The notes below the pieces were generated by a model. That model made no database searches. It saw only the letters and a list, made by a program, of their open reading frames with translations, and was not told the DNA's origin. This document shows, piece by piece, positions 54,080 through 63,938 of a stretch of 64,000 bases of DNA. Both the position numbers and the translations under genes were made by a program. The stretch comes from Pseudomonas sp. Gutcm_11s. Lineage in GTDB: Bacteria > Pseudomonadota > Gammaproteobacteria > Pseudomonadales > Pseudomonadaceae. Location of the stretch: positions 40,350-104,349 of the forward strand of contig NZ_JAQSUW010000002.1 in NCBI RefSeq assembly GCF_028649395.1, written 5' to 3'. Numbering within the stretch: the stretch's first letter is position 1; the number at the start of each line of letters is the position of its first letter.

Positions 54080-57000
54080 GCCACCGCAGGCGCAGCCTCT
54101 TCCAGGCGGATCGGCCGCCAGCGGCGCAGCAGGGTATAGAGCGTCGGCACCACGAACAGGGTGAAGAAGGTGCCTACCAGCAGGCCGCCGACTATGACCA
54201 TGCCGATCTGCTGGCGACTCTCGGCACCGGCGCCGGTGGCGATGGCCAGCGGCAGCGAGCCGAGAACCATGGCGCCGGTGGTCATCAGAATCGGCCGCAG
54301 GCGCTGCACCGAGGCCTCCAGCACCGCCTCGCCCAACTCGCGACCCTCGCGCAGCAGGTGATTGGCGAACTCGACGATGAGGATGCCGTGCTTGGTGATC
54401 AGCCCGATCAGCGTCACCAGCCCCACCTGCGAGTAGATGTTGAGGGTGCCGCCGAACAGCTTGAGCGCCAGCAGCGCGCCGGCCATCGACAGCGGCACGC
54501 TGAACAGGATGATCAGCGGGTCGAAGAAGCTCTCGAACTGCGCCGCCAGCACCAGGAAGATGAACAGCAGGGCCAGCACGAAGATCAGCGCCACGCCGCT
54601 CTCGGAGTCTTTGAAGTCGCGCGAGGTGCCGGTGTAGTCGAACTGGGTGTCCGGCGGGAAGATGCCGACCGCGGTGTCTTCCAGGTGGTCCAGCGCCTCG
54701 CCCAGGGTAAAGCCGGAGCCGACGTTGGCGGTCACCGTCACCGCGCGCAGCTGGTTGAAGTGGTTGAGCTCGCGCGGCGCCACCGTCTCGCGCACGTCGA
54801 TCAGGTTGGAGAGCTGCACCATGTTGTCGTTGCGCCCGCGCACGTAGACCCGGTTGAGGTCCTCGGGGTTGCTGCGGTCTACGTCCTGCAGCTGCACCAG
54901 CACGTCGTACTGCTCGCCGTTCTGTTTGAAGCGGGTCACCTGGCGGCTGCCGAACAGACTCTCCATGCTGCGGCCGATGGTGGCCACGTCGGTGCCCACC
55001 GCCACTGCCTGCTCACGGTTGACCGTGACCTTGAGTTGCGGCGTGTTGAGCTTGAGGTCGGTGTCCAGGCTTTCCAGTCCCGGATAACCGCGCACCTCGT
55101 CGAGCAGCTTCTCGACATAGGGCTGCAGCTCGGCGTACTCCAGCGAGGAGCGAATCACGAAGTTGACCGGCTGGTTGCGCGCACTCTGCCCCAGCGGCGG
55201 GCGGTTGATCGGGAAAGCGCGCACGCCGGGGATGTCCTGCAGCTTGGGCAGCAGCTCGTCGCGGATCTCGAATTGGCTGCGCTCACGCTTGTCCCAGTCC
55301 TCCAGCTTCATGAACGACAGGCCCTGGGCCACGGTGGGGAAGCCGACGATGACCATGTAGCGATTGGTCTCCGGCACCGACTCGTAGGCCGCCTCCAGCT
55401 GCCGCGCATAGTGGCTGGTGTAGCCGACCGTGGCGCCATCGGGGCCGTTGATCGAACCGACGATGGTGCCGGTGTCCTCGGTCGGCGCCAGTTCGCTGCG
55501 CAGGCCGCTGAACAGCCAGGCGCACAGCAGCAGGATGATCACCAGCAGCGCCGCCACCGCCCACCAGGCACGCAGGGTGCGCTCGAGCAAATGGCGATAG
55601 TTGTAGGTCAGGCCGTTGAGGAAGCCTTCGATCAGGTTGTACACGCGGTTGTGCTTCTGCTGCGGCACATGGGCCTTGAGCAGGTGACCACACATCATCG
55701 GCGACAGGGTCAGGGCGACGAAGCCGGACACCAGCACGGCGCCGGCCAGGGTCCAGGCGAACTCGGTGAACAATTTCCCGGACGTGCCCTGCATGAAGCC
55801 GATCGGTGCGTACACCGCGGCCAGGGTCAGGGTCATGGCGATCACCGGGAAGGCGATCTCGCGGCTGCCGATGAAGGCCGCCTGCATCGGCTTCATGCCC
55901 TGCTCGATATGCCGGTGGATGTTCTCCAGCACCACGATGGCGTCGTCCACCACCAGGCCGATGGCCAGGACCATGGCCAGCAGGGTCAGGGTGTTCACCG
56001 TGAAGCCCATCAGCGCCATCAGCGCGCAGGCGCCGATCAGCGACACCGGGATGGTCACCAGCGGAATCAGGGTGGCACGCAGCGAACGCAGGAACAGGAA
56101 GATGATCAGGATGACCAGGATCACCGCTTCCCAGATGGTGGCCTGGACGTTCTTGATCGACTCGCGGATGAACAGCGAGTTGTCGTTGGCCACCGCCATC
56201 TCCATGCCCTCGGGCAGCAGCTTGCGAATCTCCGGCAGCGCCTCCTCGAGGCCATCGGAGATTTCCAGCGGGTTGGCCGTGGCCTGCTTGATCATGCCCA
56301 CCGCCACCGCCGGGCGGCCCTTGAAGCGCACCACGGTGCGCTCGTCGGCGGCGCCGATCTCTGCATGGCCGACGTCGGCCAGGCGCAGCAGGTAGCCGCG
56401 CGAGTCGTCGAGGATCAGTTGGTTGAATTCCTCCGGAGTCTTCAGGTCGGTTTCCGACAGCACGGAAAACTCGCGCTGCACCGACTCGATGCGCCCGGCA
56501 GGAATCTCCACGTTCTGCCGGCGCAGGGCGTCCTCCACGTCCTGCACGGTGAGGTCGTGGGCGGCCAGCTTCTCCGGGTCGAGCCAGATGCGCATGGCGT
56601 AGGTGCGCGCACCGCGGACCTGCACCTCGGACACGCCGGGGATGATCTGCAGGCGATCCTGCACCACCCGCTCGATCACGTCGGTGATCTCCATGGCGGA
56701 GAAGCGCTCGCTGTAGAAGGCCAGCCAGATCACCGGCTGGGCGTCGGCCTCGACCTTCTGCACCATCGGCTCGTCGATCTCGTCCGGCAGCAGGCTGCGC
56801 ACCCGACCCAGGCGGTCACGCACGTCGTTGGCCGCCTCGTCGGAATTGGTACCGAGGCGGAACTGCGCGGTGATCTGGGTGTTCTCCGAGCGGCTGATGG
56901 AGCTGACGAAGTCCAGCCCCTCGATGCCCGACAGTACGTCCTCGATCGGCTGGGCGACCTGCGACTCCATGATCTCCGGGCTCGCGCCGGGATAGATGAC

Positions 57001-57144
57001 GTTGACCGTGACGATCGGCACGTCGATGTTCGGGTACTCGCGCACCGCCAGGCGCTGGTAGGCCAGCAGGCCGAGCAGCACGATGATCAGCGACAGCACG
57101 GTGGCGAACACCGGCCGGCGGATGCAGATGTCGGAGAGGGTCAT
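54076..57144 (-). CDS. RND (HAE1) efflux permease
   Basis: 1022 residues with two repeats of membrane helices and porter loops. Family landmarks: YPNIDVPIVTVNVIYPGASPEIMESQV, VLAIGLVVDDAIVVLENIHRHIEQG (proton-relay aspartates), and GLVTLIGLITKHGILIVEFANHLLREG. It is of the antibiotic/hydrophobic (HAE1) type rather than metal HME-RND, so pairing with the copper cluster is positional only. No outer-membrane channel gene is present. Confidence 0.93.
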   Translation of the reverse strand: MTLSDICIRRPVFATVLSLIIVLLGLLAYQRLAVREYPNIDVPIVTVNVIYPGASPEIMESQVAQPIEDVLSGIEGLDFVSSISRSENTQITAQFRLGTNSDEAANDVRDRLGRVRSLLPDEIDEPMVQKVEADAQPVIWLAFYSERFSAMEITDVIERVVQDRLQIIPGVSEVQVRGARTYAMRIWLDPEKLAAHDLTVQDVEDALRRQNVEIPAGRIESVQREFSVLSETDLKTPEEFNQLILDDSRGYLLRLADVGHAEIGAADERTVVRFKGRPAVAVGMIKQATANPLEISDGLEEALPEIRKLLPEGMEMAVANDNSLFIRESIKNVQATIWEAVILVILIIFLFLRSLRATLIPLVTIPVSLIGACALMALMGFTVNTLTLLAMVLAIGLVVDDAIVVLENIHRHIEQGMKPMQAAFIGSREIAFPVIAMTLTLAAVYAPIGFMQGTSGKLFTEFAWTLAGAVLVSGFVALTLSPMMCGHLLKAHVPQQKHNRVYNLIEGFLNGLTYNYRHLLERTLRAWWAVAALLVIILLLCAWLFSGLRSELAPTEDTGTIVGSINGPDGATVGYTSHYARQLEAAYESVPETNRYMVIVGFPTVAQGLSFMKLEDWDKRERSQFEIRDELLPKLQDIPGVRAFPINRPPLGQSARNQPVNFVIRSSLEYAELQPYVEKLLDEVRGYPGLESLDTDLKLNTPQLKVTVNREQAVAVGTDVATIGRSMESLFGSRQVTRFKQNGEQYDVLVQLQDVDRSNPEDLNRVYVRGRNDNMVQLSNLIDVRETVAPRELNHFNQLRAVTVTANVGSGFTLGEALDHLEDTAVGIFPPDTQFDYTGTSRDFKDSESGVALIFVLALLFIFLVLAAQFESFFDPLIILFSVPLSMAGALLALKLFGGTLNIYSQVGLVTLIGLITKHGILIVEFANHLLREGRELGEAVLEASVQRLRPILMTTGAMVLGSLPLAIATGAGAESRQQIGMVIVGGLLVGTFFTLFVVPTLYTLLRRWRPIRLEEAAPAVA

Positions 57145-58163
57145 GCGCCTTCACCGCGCGGAACGGTGCGCACCTCGCGCCCCGGGGCGACCTTCTGCCA
57201 GCCGGCACTGATCACCGTCTCGTCGCCCTGCAGCCCCTCCACCACCTCGGCGCGGCCACGCAGGCGCTGGCCGATGCGGATCTGTCGGCGCTCGACCTTG
57301 CCAGCCACCACCAGGTTGACGAACAGCAGCTGGCCCATGGGCATCACCGCCTCTTCCGGGATCACCAGGGCCTTGGGGCGCTCGGCGAGGATCACCGAGA
57401 CCTTGACGAACTGGCCGGGCTTGAGGCGCCGGTCGGTGTTGCTGACCTGGGCGCGGATGGCCTGGCTACGGCCGACCTCGTCCAGGCGCGGGTTGAGGGC
57501 GATGATCTGGCCGATGAAGCGCTCGCCGACGTAGGCATCCAGCGACAGCTCCACGCTCTGCTCGACGTGCACTTGGCTGGCCGCCTTCTGCGGCACGCGG
57601 AAATCCACCTTGAGCGGGTCGAGTACTTCCAGGTTGACGATGTCGTCGCCGGCATTGAGATAGTCGCCTACGCTCACCTGGCGCAGGCCGAGCACGCCAT
57701 CGAAGGGCGCGCGGATCTGCGTCTTGTCCAGGCGCGCCTGGGCCAATGCCAGGCTGGCGCGTGCCGCCTGTTGCTGCGACTGCGACTCGTCGAGGGCCTG
57801 GGCGTTGCTGGCGCCACGTTTGAACAGCAGCTGATTGCGCACGAAGCTCTTCTCGGCCAGCCCCAGGTTGGCCTGGGCCTGAGCCAGCTCGGCACGAGCG
57901 ATGGCATCGTCCAGGCTAACCAGCAGGGTGCCGGCCTTGACAGCTTCACCCTCGCGGAAATGCAGGCTGGCCACCCGGCCCTCGACCTCCGGGCGGATGG
58001 TCGCCGACTCGTCCGAGCGTAGCGAACCGAAGGTGATCAGCTCGTCGCGCACCAGCGTCCGCTCCGGCGTGACGACTTCGACCAGTGGCGCCTGTTCGGC
58101 CATCACCAGGCCATTTCCGAGCAGGCCCAGGAGCAGCGGCCACAGCATGCGACGGACAATCAT
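57141..58163 (-). CDS. RND periplasmic adaptor (membrane fusion) subunit
   Basis: 340 residues with ATG overlap to the permease. Signal-like helix MLWPLLLGLLGNGLVMA, no lipobox cysteine. LRSDESATIRPEVEGRVASLHFREGEAVKAGTLLVSLD (lipoyl half), coiled-coil hairpin, then RAPFDGVLGLRQVSVGDYLNAGDDIVNL, barrel and membrane-proximal domains. Works with the adjacent permease. Confidence 0.92.
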   Translation of the reverse strand: MIVRRMLWPLLLGLLGNGLVMAEQAPLVEVVTPERTLVRDELITFGSLRSDESATIRPEVEGRVASLHFREGEAVKAGTLLVSLDDAIARAELAQAQANLGLAEKSFVRNQLLFKRGASNAQALDESQSQQQAARASLALAQARLDKTQIRAPFDGVLGLRQVSVGDYLNAGDDIVNLEVLDPLKVDFRVPQKAASQVHVEQSVELSLDAYVGERFIGQIIALNPRLDEVGRSQAIRAQVSNTDRRLKPGQFVKVSVILAERPKALVIPEEAVMPMGQLLFVNLVVAGKVERRQIRIGQRLRGRAEVVEGLQGDETVISAGWQKVAPGREVRTVPRGEGA

Positions 58164-58236
58164 CCAACTTGCCTCTTGGAATCGTACTGAGCGGGAAGTC
58201 TAGCGATTCTGCCCTCGCCGAATCGTCAGCGACATG

Positions 58237-58263
58237 TAAAAACGGCGCCACGCTGTGACGCCA
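58237..58263 (-). terminator. Terminator after the ABC exporter operon
   Basis: On the minus strand GGCGTCAC and GTGGCGCC (one G-T pair) with loop AGC are followed by GTTTTTAC. Confidence 0.6.
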
Positions 58264-58285
58264 TGTTTCCCACCAGTACCGCCGC

Positions 58286-59065
58286 TTACTGGCGCATGCC
58301 CCTGCCGCTCTTCAGCAGGCGGATGCAGACGATGTACAGGATGCTGCTGGCCAGCAGCATCATGCCGATGGCGATACCGATATTGATGTCGGACACGCCG
58401 AGGATGCCGTAGCGGAACGCGTTGACCATATGCAGGATCGGGTTGGCCAGCGACACCGTCTGCCAGAACTGCGGCAGCAGGCTGATCGAGTAGAACACCC
58501 CGCCCAGGTAGGTCAGCGGCGTCAGCACGAAGGTCGGCACGATCGAGATGTCATCGAAGTTGCGCGCGTACACCGCGTTGATGAAACCGCCCAGGGAGAA
58601 GGTGATGGCTGTCAGCAGGATCACCAGCACCGTCACGCCCAGGTGATGCACCTGCAGGTGGGTGAAGAACAGCGACAGCAGCGTGACGATGAAGGCCACC
58701 GCCAGGCCGCGCAAAGCGCCGCCGATGGTGTAGCCGATGAGGATGGTGTGCGGCGATACCGGCGACACCAGCAGCTCCTCGACATTGCGCTGGAACTTGC
58801 TGCTGAAGAAGCTCGACACCACGTTACTGTAGGAGTTGGTGATCACCGACATCATGATCAGCCCCGGCACGATGAACTCCATGTAGCTGAACTGGCCAAC
58901 ACCGCCGACCTGGCTGCCGATCAGGCGGCCGAAGATCACGAAGTACAGGGCCATGGTGATGGCCGGCGGCACCAGGGTCTGCGGCCAGATGCGCATGAAG
59001 CGCCGTACTTCGCGGCGCACGATGGTCTGCAGGGCGACCCAGTTGGAGGCGAGTTCCGGGCTCAT
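58286..59065 (-). CDS. yadH: ABC-2 type transporter permease (YadH-like)
   Basis: 259 residues with six membrane segments; FIVPGLIMMSVITNSYSNVVSSFFSSKFQRNVEELLVSPV is the ABC2 signature region. It starts within the ATPase stop. Substrate unknown; E. coli YadGH is the counterpart. Confidence 0.87.
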   Translation of the reverse strand: MSPELASNWVALQTIVRREVRRFMRIWPQTLVPPAITMALYFVIFGRLIGSQVGGVGQFSYMEFIVPGLIMMSVITNSYSNVVSSFFSSKFQRNVEELLVSPVSPHTILIGYTIGGALRGLAVAFIVTLLSLFFTHLQVHHLGVTVLVILLTAITFSLGGFINAVYARNFDDISIVPTFVLTPLTYLGGVFYSISLLPQFWQTVSLANPILHMVNAFRYGILGVSDINIGIAIGMMLLASSILYIVCIRLLKSGRGMRQ

Positions 59066-59994
59066 TGCGCCACCTTCGCCAGGTTCTTCTCGACCAGGGA
59101 CACGAACAGCTCCTCGAGACGGTTGCTCTTGTTACGCAGGCTCAGTACCTCGACCTTCTGCGCCGCCAGCTGGCGGAACAGTTCGTTGACGCCCTGGCTC
59201 TTCTCCACCTGCACCTCCAGGGTGTGGTCATCGACCATGCGTGCCGGGTAGCCGACCAGTTGCGGCATGACCAGGGTCGACTCCTTGAGGTCGAGCAGGA
59301 AGGTCTCGACGTGCAGGGTCTTGAGCAGGTCCTTCATGCTGGAGCGCTCGACGATGCGGCCGTGGTCGATGATGCCGATGTGGCGGCAGAGCTGCTCGGC
59401 CTCCTCCAGGTAGTGGGTGGTGAGGATGATGGTGATGCCCTGCTGGTTCAGCTCGGTGAGGAAGCCCCACATCGAGCGGCGCAGCTCGATGTCCACGCCG
59501 GCCGTGGGCTCGTCGAGGATCAGCAGGCGCGGCTGGTGGATCAGCGCGCGGGCGATCATCAGCCGGCGCTTCATGCCGCCGGACAGCTCGCGCGAGGCGT
59601 TGTCGCGCTTATCCCACAAGCCGAGCTGGGTCAGGTACTGCTCGGCACGCTCCTTGGCCTGCTTGAGCGGAATGCCGTAGTAGCCGGCCTGGGTAGTAAG
59701 GATGTCGAAGCACTTCTCGAACTGGTTGAAGTTGAACTCCTGCGGCACCACGCCCAGGCAGCGCTTGAGGCCGGAGGGGTCGCGATCGAGGTCATGGCCG
59801 AACACCTCGACCGAACCGCCGCTCTTGTTCACCAGGGTGGAGAGGATGCCGATGGTGGTCGACTTGCCGGCGCCATTGGGGCCCAGCAGGGCGAAGAAAT
59901 CGCCTTCGGCGACATCGAGGTCGATGCCCTTAAGGGCCTGGAAGCCGTTGGCGTAGGTCTTGGTCAGTTGCCGGATGGACAGCGCGGAACTCAT
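59062..59994 (-). CDS. yadG: ABC transporter ATP-binding protein (YadG-like)
   Basis: 310 residues. Walker A GPNGAGKST, Q-loop VPQEFNFNQFE, signature LSGGMKRR, Walker B LLILDEPTAGVD, H-loop TTHYLEEAEQL. The C-terminal 80 residues are typical of the DrrA/YadG type. Forms an exporter with the permease encoded next. Confidence 0.9.
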   Translation of the reverse strand: MSSALSIRQLTKTYANGFQALKGIDLDVAEGDFFALLGPNGAGKSTTIGILSTLVNKSGGSVEVFGHDLDRDPSGLKRCLGVVPQEFNFNQFEKCFDILTTQAGYYGIPLKQAKERAEQYLTQLGLWDKRDNASRELSGGMKRRLMIARALIHQPRLLILDEPTAGVDIELRRSMWGFLTELNQQGITIILTTHYLEEAEQLCRHIGIIDHGRIVERSSMKDLLKTLHVETFLLDLKESTLVMPQLVGYPARMVDDHTLEVQVEKSQGVNELFRQLAAQKVEVLSLRNKSNRLEELFVSLVEKNLAKVAQ

Positions 59995-60092
59995 GAGAGA
60001 TAGCTACTCAGCAAGGGGAAGGCTTAGATAAGGCTCAGGGCGAGCAATTGCAACCATTCGTTGCAGGGTAGCCTGCCCGCCTCCGCCCCAGG

Positions 60093-60110
60093 AAAAAAGC
60101 CCGGCGGGCT
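60093..60110 (-). terminator. Terminator after the transglutaminase-like gene
   Basis: On the minus strand AGCCC-GCC-GGGCT followed by TTTTTTCC, five bases past the stop codon. Confidence 0.75.
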
Positions 60111-60114
60111 GATG

Positions 60115-60789
60115 TTAACTATCGAATTTCTTTATGCCCGCCACTTCGGACTGCAGATCACCACGTAGAAAGGCCGAACCCTCCTCGAACAGATGCGGAT
60201 AGCAGCAGCGCAGATGATCGAAGAACAGCTCCAGCGGCAGCTCGTCGAACTGACCGTGGTCGACCAGGTACTCCATGTAGCGCTCGCCATCGCTGTTGAA
60301 CGGGTGGAACACGCTGTCGCTGCGCCCATCGAATTCCAGCGGCGCCACTTTGAATATCTGGCACAGCGCCAGGTTGAAGGCCGGCGTGGCCTTGACCCAT
60401 CGACCCTCGATGAACAGCTCGGTGTAGCCGTGCATGGCGAACACCTCGCTACGCAGCATCTCGATCAAGCGCGGGGTGGACAGGTGGTTGCGCACGTCGG
60501 CCAGGCCGATGCGCGCCGGTATGCCGCAATGCCGGGCGCAGGCAGCCAATAGCAGTGCCTTGGGCACGCAGTAGGACTCCCCCGCGGCCAGCGCGTGGCT
60601 GGCCTTGAGGGTGTCGTGGTCGGCGCTGAACACGTAGGGGTTGTAGCGAATCTGGTCGCGCACCGCGTAGTACAGGCTCACTGCCTGCTCACGCGGGTCG
60701 CGGCTGGTGCCCCGCGAACGTTCAGCGAACTCGACTACCCTGGGGTGGTCACTATCCACGAAGCGGCTGGGAAGAAGACTGGGCTGCAT
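60115..60789 (-). CDS. Transglutaminase-like cysteine protease-fold protein
   Basis: 224 residues. The catalytic-type cysteine is in AAGESYCVPKALLLAACARHCGIPARIGLADV, the His in MHGYTELFIEGRWVKATPAFN (H of HGY), followed by an Asp-like position. This is the bacterial transglutaminase-like domain (Transglut_core), whose substrates are unknown. Divergent from fadE. Confidence 0.85.
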   Translation of the reverse strand: MQPSLLPSRFVDSDHPRVVEFAERSRGTSRDPREQAVSLYYAVRDQIRYNPYVFSADHDTLKASHALAAGESYCVPKALLLAACARHCGIPARIGLADVRNHLSTPRLIEMLRSEVFAMHGYTELFIEGRWVKATPAFNLALCQIFKVAPLEFDGRSDSVFHPFNSDGERYMEYLVDHGQFDELPLELFFDHLRCCYPHLFEEGSAFLRGDLQSEVAGIKKFDS

Positions 60790-60902
60790 CGAGACTCTCC
60801 TGAGACTTGGCCCAGTCTATCCAGCCCCACCGAGCCGGAGAGACGACGATCCGGCCAAGCTCGCCGGCCTTAGCGCCAAGCCGGCCTCAAGGAGGATTGC
60901 GC

Positions 60903-63347
60903 ATGCTCGCTGTCTGGTTGCTGATTCTGTTGTTCGGCGTCGCCTATCTCGCCTACTCCCGCATCGCCCCCCTGCCCGGCCTGGGCCTGGTGGCCGCGTA
61001 CCTGATCCTGCTCGGCCTGTTCGGCGATGCCCCGGACTGGCTGGAGCTGGTGCTCTGGCTGCTGTGGCTCGGCGTGGCCATTCCCATCGCCCTGCCCGAA
61101 CTGCGCCGCAAGCTGATCACCGGCCCGCTGTTCGGCTGGTTCCAGAAGGTGCTGCCGCCGATGTCCGCCACAGAGCGCGATGCCATCGAGGCCGGCACGG
61201 TGTGGTGGGATGGCCAGCTGTTCAGCGGCCGCCCGGACTGGCAGGTGCTGCTCGACTACCCCGCCGCCAGGCTCAGCGAGGAGGAACAGGCCTTCATCGA
61301 CGGTCCGGTGGAAGAACTGTGCGGCATGGTCAGCGACTGGGAGATCGGCCAGCAGCTGGATCTGCCCGAGAAGGCCTGGCAGCACATCAAGGGCAACGGC
61401 TTCTTCGGCCTGATCATTCCCAAGGAATACGGCGGCAAGGGCTTCTCCGCCTACGCCCACTCGCAGGTGGTGATGAAGCTGTCGACCCGCTCCGGCGACC
61501 TCGCCTCCACCGTGATGGTGCCCAACTCCCTCGGCCCGGCCGAACTGTTGCTGCACTACGGCACCGACGAACAGCGCCAGCACTACCTGCCGCGCCTGGC
61601 GCGCGGCGAGGAAATCCCCTGCTTCGCCCTCACCGGCCCGCTGGCTGGCTCCGATGCCGGCGCCATGCCGGACACCGGCATCATCTGCAAGGGCCAGTGG
61701 AATGGCGAAGAGGTCATCGGCCTGCGCCTGAACTGGGAGAAGCGCTATATCACTCTTGGTCCGGTCGCCACCCTGCTCGGCCTGGCCTTCAAGGCCTACG
61801 ACCCGGACCACCTGCTGGGCGAGCAGGAGGAGCTGGGTATCAGCCTGGCGCTGATTCCGACCGACACCCCCGGCGTGGAGATCGGCCGCCGCCATCTACC
61901 CTCAGGCGCCGCCTTCATGAACGGCCCCAATGCCGGCAAGGACGTGTTCGTGCCGCTGAGCTGCCTGATCGGCGGCCAGGAATACCTCGGCAAGGGCTGG
62001 ATGATGCTGATGAACTGCCTGTCCGTGGGGCGCTCCATCTCCCTGCCCGCCGGCGGCACCGGCGCGGCGAAGATGTCGGGCCTGGTCAGCGGTCAGTACT
62101 GCCGCGTGCGCGAGCAGTTCGGCGTGCCTCTAGCGGCGTTCGAGGGCATTCAGGAGGCACTGGCACGCATCGCCGGCAACGCCTGGATGATGGACGCCGC
62201 GCGCACCCTCACCGCCAGCGCGGTGGACCTGGGCGAGAAGCCCTCGGTGCTGTCGGCCATCCTCAAGTACCACCTAACCGAACGCGGCCGCGAGTGCATC
62301 GGCCACGCCATGGACGTGCACGGCGGCAAGGCCATCATCATGGGCCCGAATAACTACCTGGCCCGTGCCTGGCAGGGTGTGCCGGTATCGATCACGGTCG
62401 AGGGCGCAAACATCCTCTCGCGCAACCTGATGATCTTCGGTCAGGGCGCGATTCGCTGCCATCCGTTCGTGCTGGATGAAATGGCCCTGGCCGGTCGCGA
62501 GGATCATGAGCAGGCGCTGCTGGAGTTCGACGAGCTGCTGATGAAGCATGTCGGCTTCGCCGTCGGCAACGCCGCCGGCACCCTGCTCCACGGCCTGACC
62601 TGCAGCCGCTTCGGCAACGTGCCGGGCGACAACCTCAGCCGCCCCTACTTCCGCGCCCTCAATCGCCTGGCCGCTGCCTTCGCCCTGCTGGCCGACAGCA
62701 CCATGATGCTGCTGGGCGGCGAGCTGAAGCGCCGCGAACGGTTGTCCGCACGCCTCGGCGATGTGCTCAGCCATCTTTATCTGGCCAGCGCCGCGCTCAA
62801 GCGCTATCACGACCTGGGTAACCCTGAGCCGCTACAGCCGCTGCTGCGCTGGGCCCTGGAGGAGAACCTCGGCCTGGCCGAACAGGCGCTGGAGGAGTTG
62901 CTCGGCAACTTCCCCAACCGCATCTTCGGCTGCCTGCTGCGGGTGCTGGTCTTCCCCCTCGGCCGCCGCCATCGTGGACCGAGCGACGAGCTGGACGCCG
63001 AAGTCGCGGCGATTCTCGGACGCACGCGCGGCGACCTGGCCTTGGAAAGCCTGCTGGACGGCTGCTACCGGCCACGAGGAGCGGACGATCCGGTGGCGGC
63101 GCTGCAACGCGCCGTCGACCTGCTCGATGGTAGCGCCGATACCCAGCGCAAGTTGCACAAGGCGCTCAAGTCCGGCCTGCAGGCGCGCCCTGGCGAGCAT
63201 GAAATCGACGCTGCGCTACGCAAACAGCTGCTGGACGCACAGGAAGCGGAGCAGCTGCGCCAGGCCGAGGCCGCGCAGCGCAAAGTCATAGATGTCGACG
63301 ACTTCGCCAAGGAGGATCTCAAGCTGAGTCGCGGCAAGGTGCGCTGA
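60903..63347 (+). CDS. fadE: Acyl-CoA dehydrogenase FadE
   Basis: 814 residues from ATG 60903 with AAGGAGG upstream. Two N-terminal membrane helices (about 1-22 and 36-58), then the acyl-CoA dehydrogenase fold: IPKEYGGKGFSAYAHS, CFALTGPLAGSDAGAMPDTG (FAD/substrate loop), and DVHGGKAIIMGPNNYLAR, plus the C-terminal DUF1974 extension of FadE. It catalyses the first oxidation step of fatty-acid beta-oxidation at the membrane. Confidence 0.95.
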   Translation: MLAVWLLILLFGVAYLAYSRIAPLPGLGLVAAYLILLGLFGDAPDWLELVLWLLWLGVAIPIALPELRRKLITGPLFGWFQKVLPPMSATERDAIEAGTVWWDGQLFSGRPDWQVLLDYPAARLSEEEQAFIDGPVEELCGMVSDWEIGQQLDLPEKAWQHIKGNGFFGLIIPKEYGGKGFSAYAHSQVVMKLSTRSGDLASTVMVPNSLGPAELLLHYGTDEQRQHYLPRLARGEEIPCFALTGPLAGSDAGAMPDTGIICKGQWNGEEVIGLRLNWEKRYITLGPVATLLGLAFKAYDPDHLLGEQEELGISLALIPTDTPGVEIGRRHLPSGAAFMNGPNAGKDVFVPLSCLIGGQEYLGKGWMMLMNCLSVGRSISLPAGGTGAAKMSGLVSGQYCRVREQFGVPLAAFEGIQEALARIAGNAWMMDAARTLTASAVDLGEKPSVLSAILKYHLTERGRECIGHAMDVHGGKAIIMGPNNYLARAWQGVPVSITVEGANILSRNLMIFGQGAIRCHPFVLDEMALAGREDHEQALLEFDELLMKHVGFAVGNAAGTLLHGLTCSRFGNVPGDNLSRPYFRALNRLAAAFALLADSTMMLLGGELKRRERLSARLGDVLSHLYLASAALKRYHDLGNPEPLQPLLRWALEENLGLAEQALEELLGNFPNRIFGCLLRVLVFPLGRRHRGPSDELDAEVAAILGRTRGDLALESLLDGCYRPRGADDPVAALQRAVDLLDGSADTQRKLHKALKSGLQARPGEHEIDAALRKQLLDAQEAEQLRQAEAAQRKVIDVDDFAKEDLKLSRGKVR

Positions 63348-63366
63348 GCGGCGGTTCGGGACAGCA

Positions 63367-63401
63367 CGGGCGCGGAGACTTATACTCCGCGCCCGTTTTC
63401 G
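63367..63401 (+). terminator. Intrinsic terminator after fadE
   Basis: CGGGCGCGGAG and CTCCGCGCCCG, a perfect 11-bp stem with loop ACTTATA, followed by a T-rich tail. It sits between fadE and the next gene in the same direction. Confidence 0.88.
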
Positions 63402-63419
63402 TTTTACAGGACACCCGCC

Positions 63420-63830
63420 ATGGCCACTGCCTACCTCGACCACCACCTCGCCCTGCTTGCCCACCTGCGCGGAATCCTGGTCGCCCTAGGCGAAGCCGAA
63501 CAGGTGGAGGACGACACCCACGCGCTGTTCCTCGAGCGTTTCGACGAGCTACTGGCACAGCTGCCGGTCGACCCGGAGAGCAGCCAGTACCTGGGCCAGG
63601 ACATCATCAGCCAGGTGTTCCACCGCTACCCGCAGATCGCCCACCTGGTACCGCGCGACCTGCTGTGGTTCTTCGGCGGCGACTGCCTGCACTTCATGCC
63701 GGACGAAGAGATCGACATGTTCCAGCGCCTGGATGAACGCCGCTTCGAGGCCGAGGAGAACGACGAGCCGTTCGACTGGAACCGCGAGAAGCAGTTGCTG
63801 GCCCTGCCCGACGACAGCGCCAAGCACTGA
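63420..63830 (+). CDS. Conserved hypothetical protein downstream of fadE
   Basis: 136 residues, acidic, no signal peptide or membrane helix. Conserved strings IISQVFHRYPQIAHLVPRDLLWFFGGDCLHFMPDEEI are shared with the gene that follows fadE in P. aeruginosa as I remember it. The protein is annotated as a PA2817-like or dehydrogenase-linked hypothetical; no function can be assigned. Confidence 0.85.
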   Translation: MATAYLDHHLALLAHLRGILVALGEAEQVEDDTHALFLERFDELLAQLPVDPESSQYLGQDIISQVFHRYPQIAHLVPRDLLWFFGGDCLHFMPDEEIDMFQRLDERRFEAEENDEPFDWNREKQLLALPDDSAKH

Positions 63831-63843
63831 TCGCCAGATACGC

Positions 63844-63879
63844 AAAAGGCCCGCCGGCAATGCCGAGCGGGCCTTTTTT
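63844..63879 (+). terminator. Intrinsic terminator
   Basis: GGCCCGC and GCGGGCC arms around an inner CGGCAATGCCG hairpin, with A-run before and T6 after. Confidence 0.88.
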
Positions 63880-63904
63880 CATGGTGTAAATCGCGCACAA
63901 ACGA

Positions 63905-63930
63905 AAACGCCACCCGATTGGGTGGCGTTT
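63905..63930. terminator. Bidirectional terminator next to tRNA-Gly
   Basis: AAACGCCACCC and GGGTGGCGTTT with loop GATT, directly 3' of the minus-strand tRNA. Confidence 0.85.
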
Positions 63931-63938
63931 CGTGAATT

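Noticed and set aside
54358..57534. Open plus-strand frame of 1058 codons
   Set aside because: It is antisense to the RND permease and adaptor; composition (Q, H, V-rich) is typical of shadow frames.
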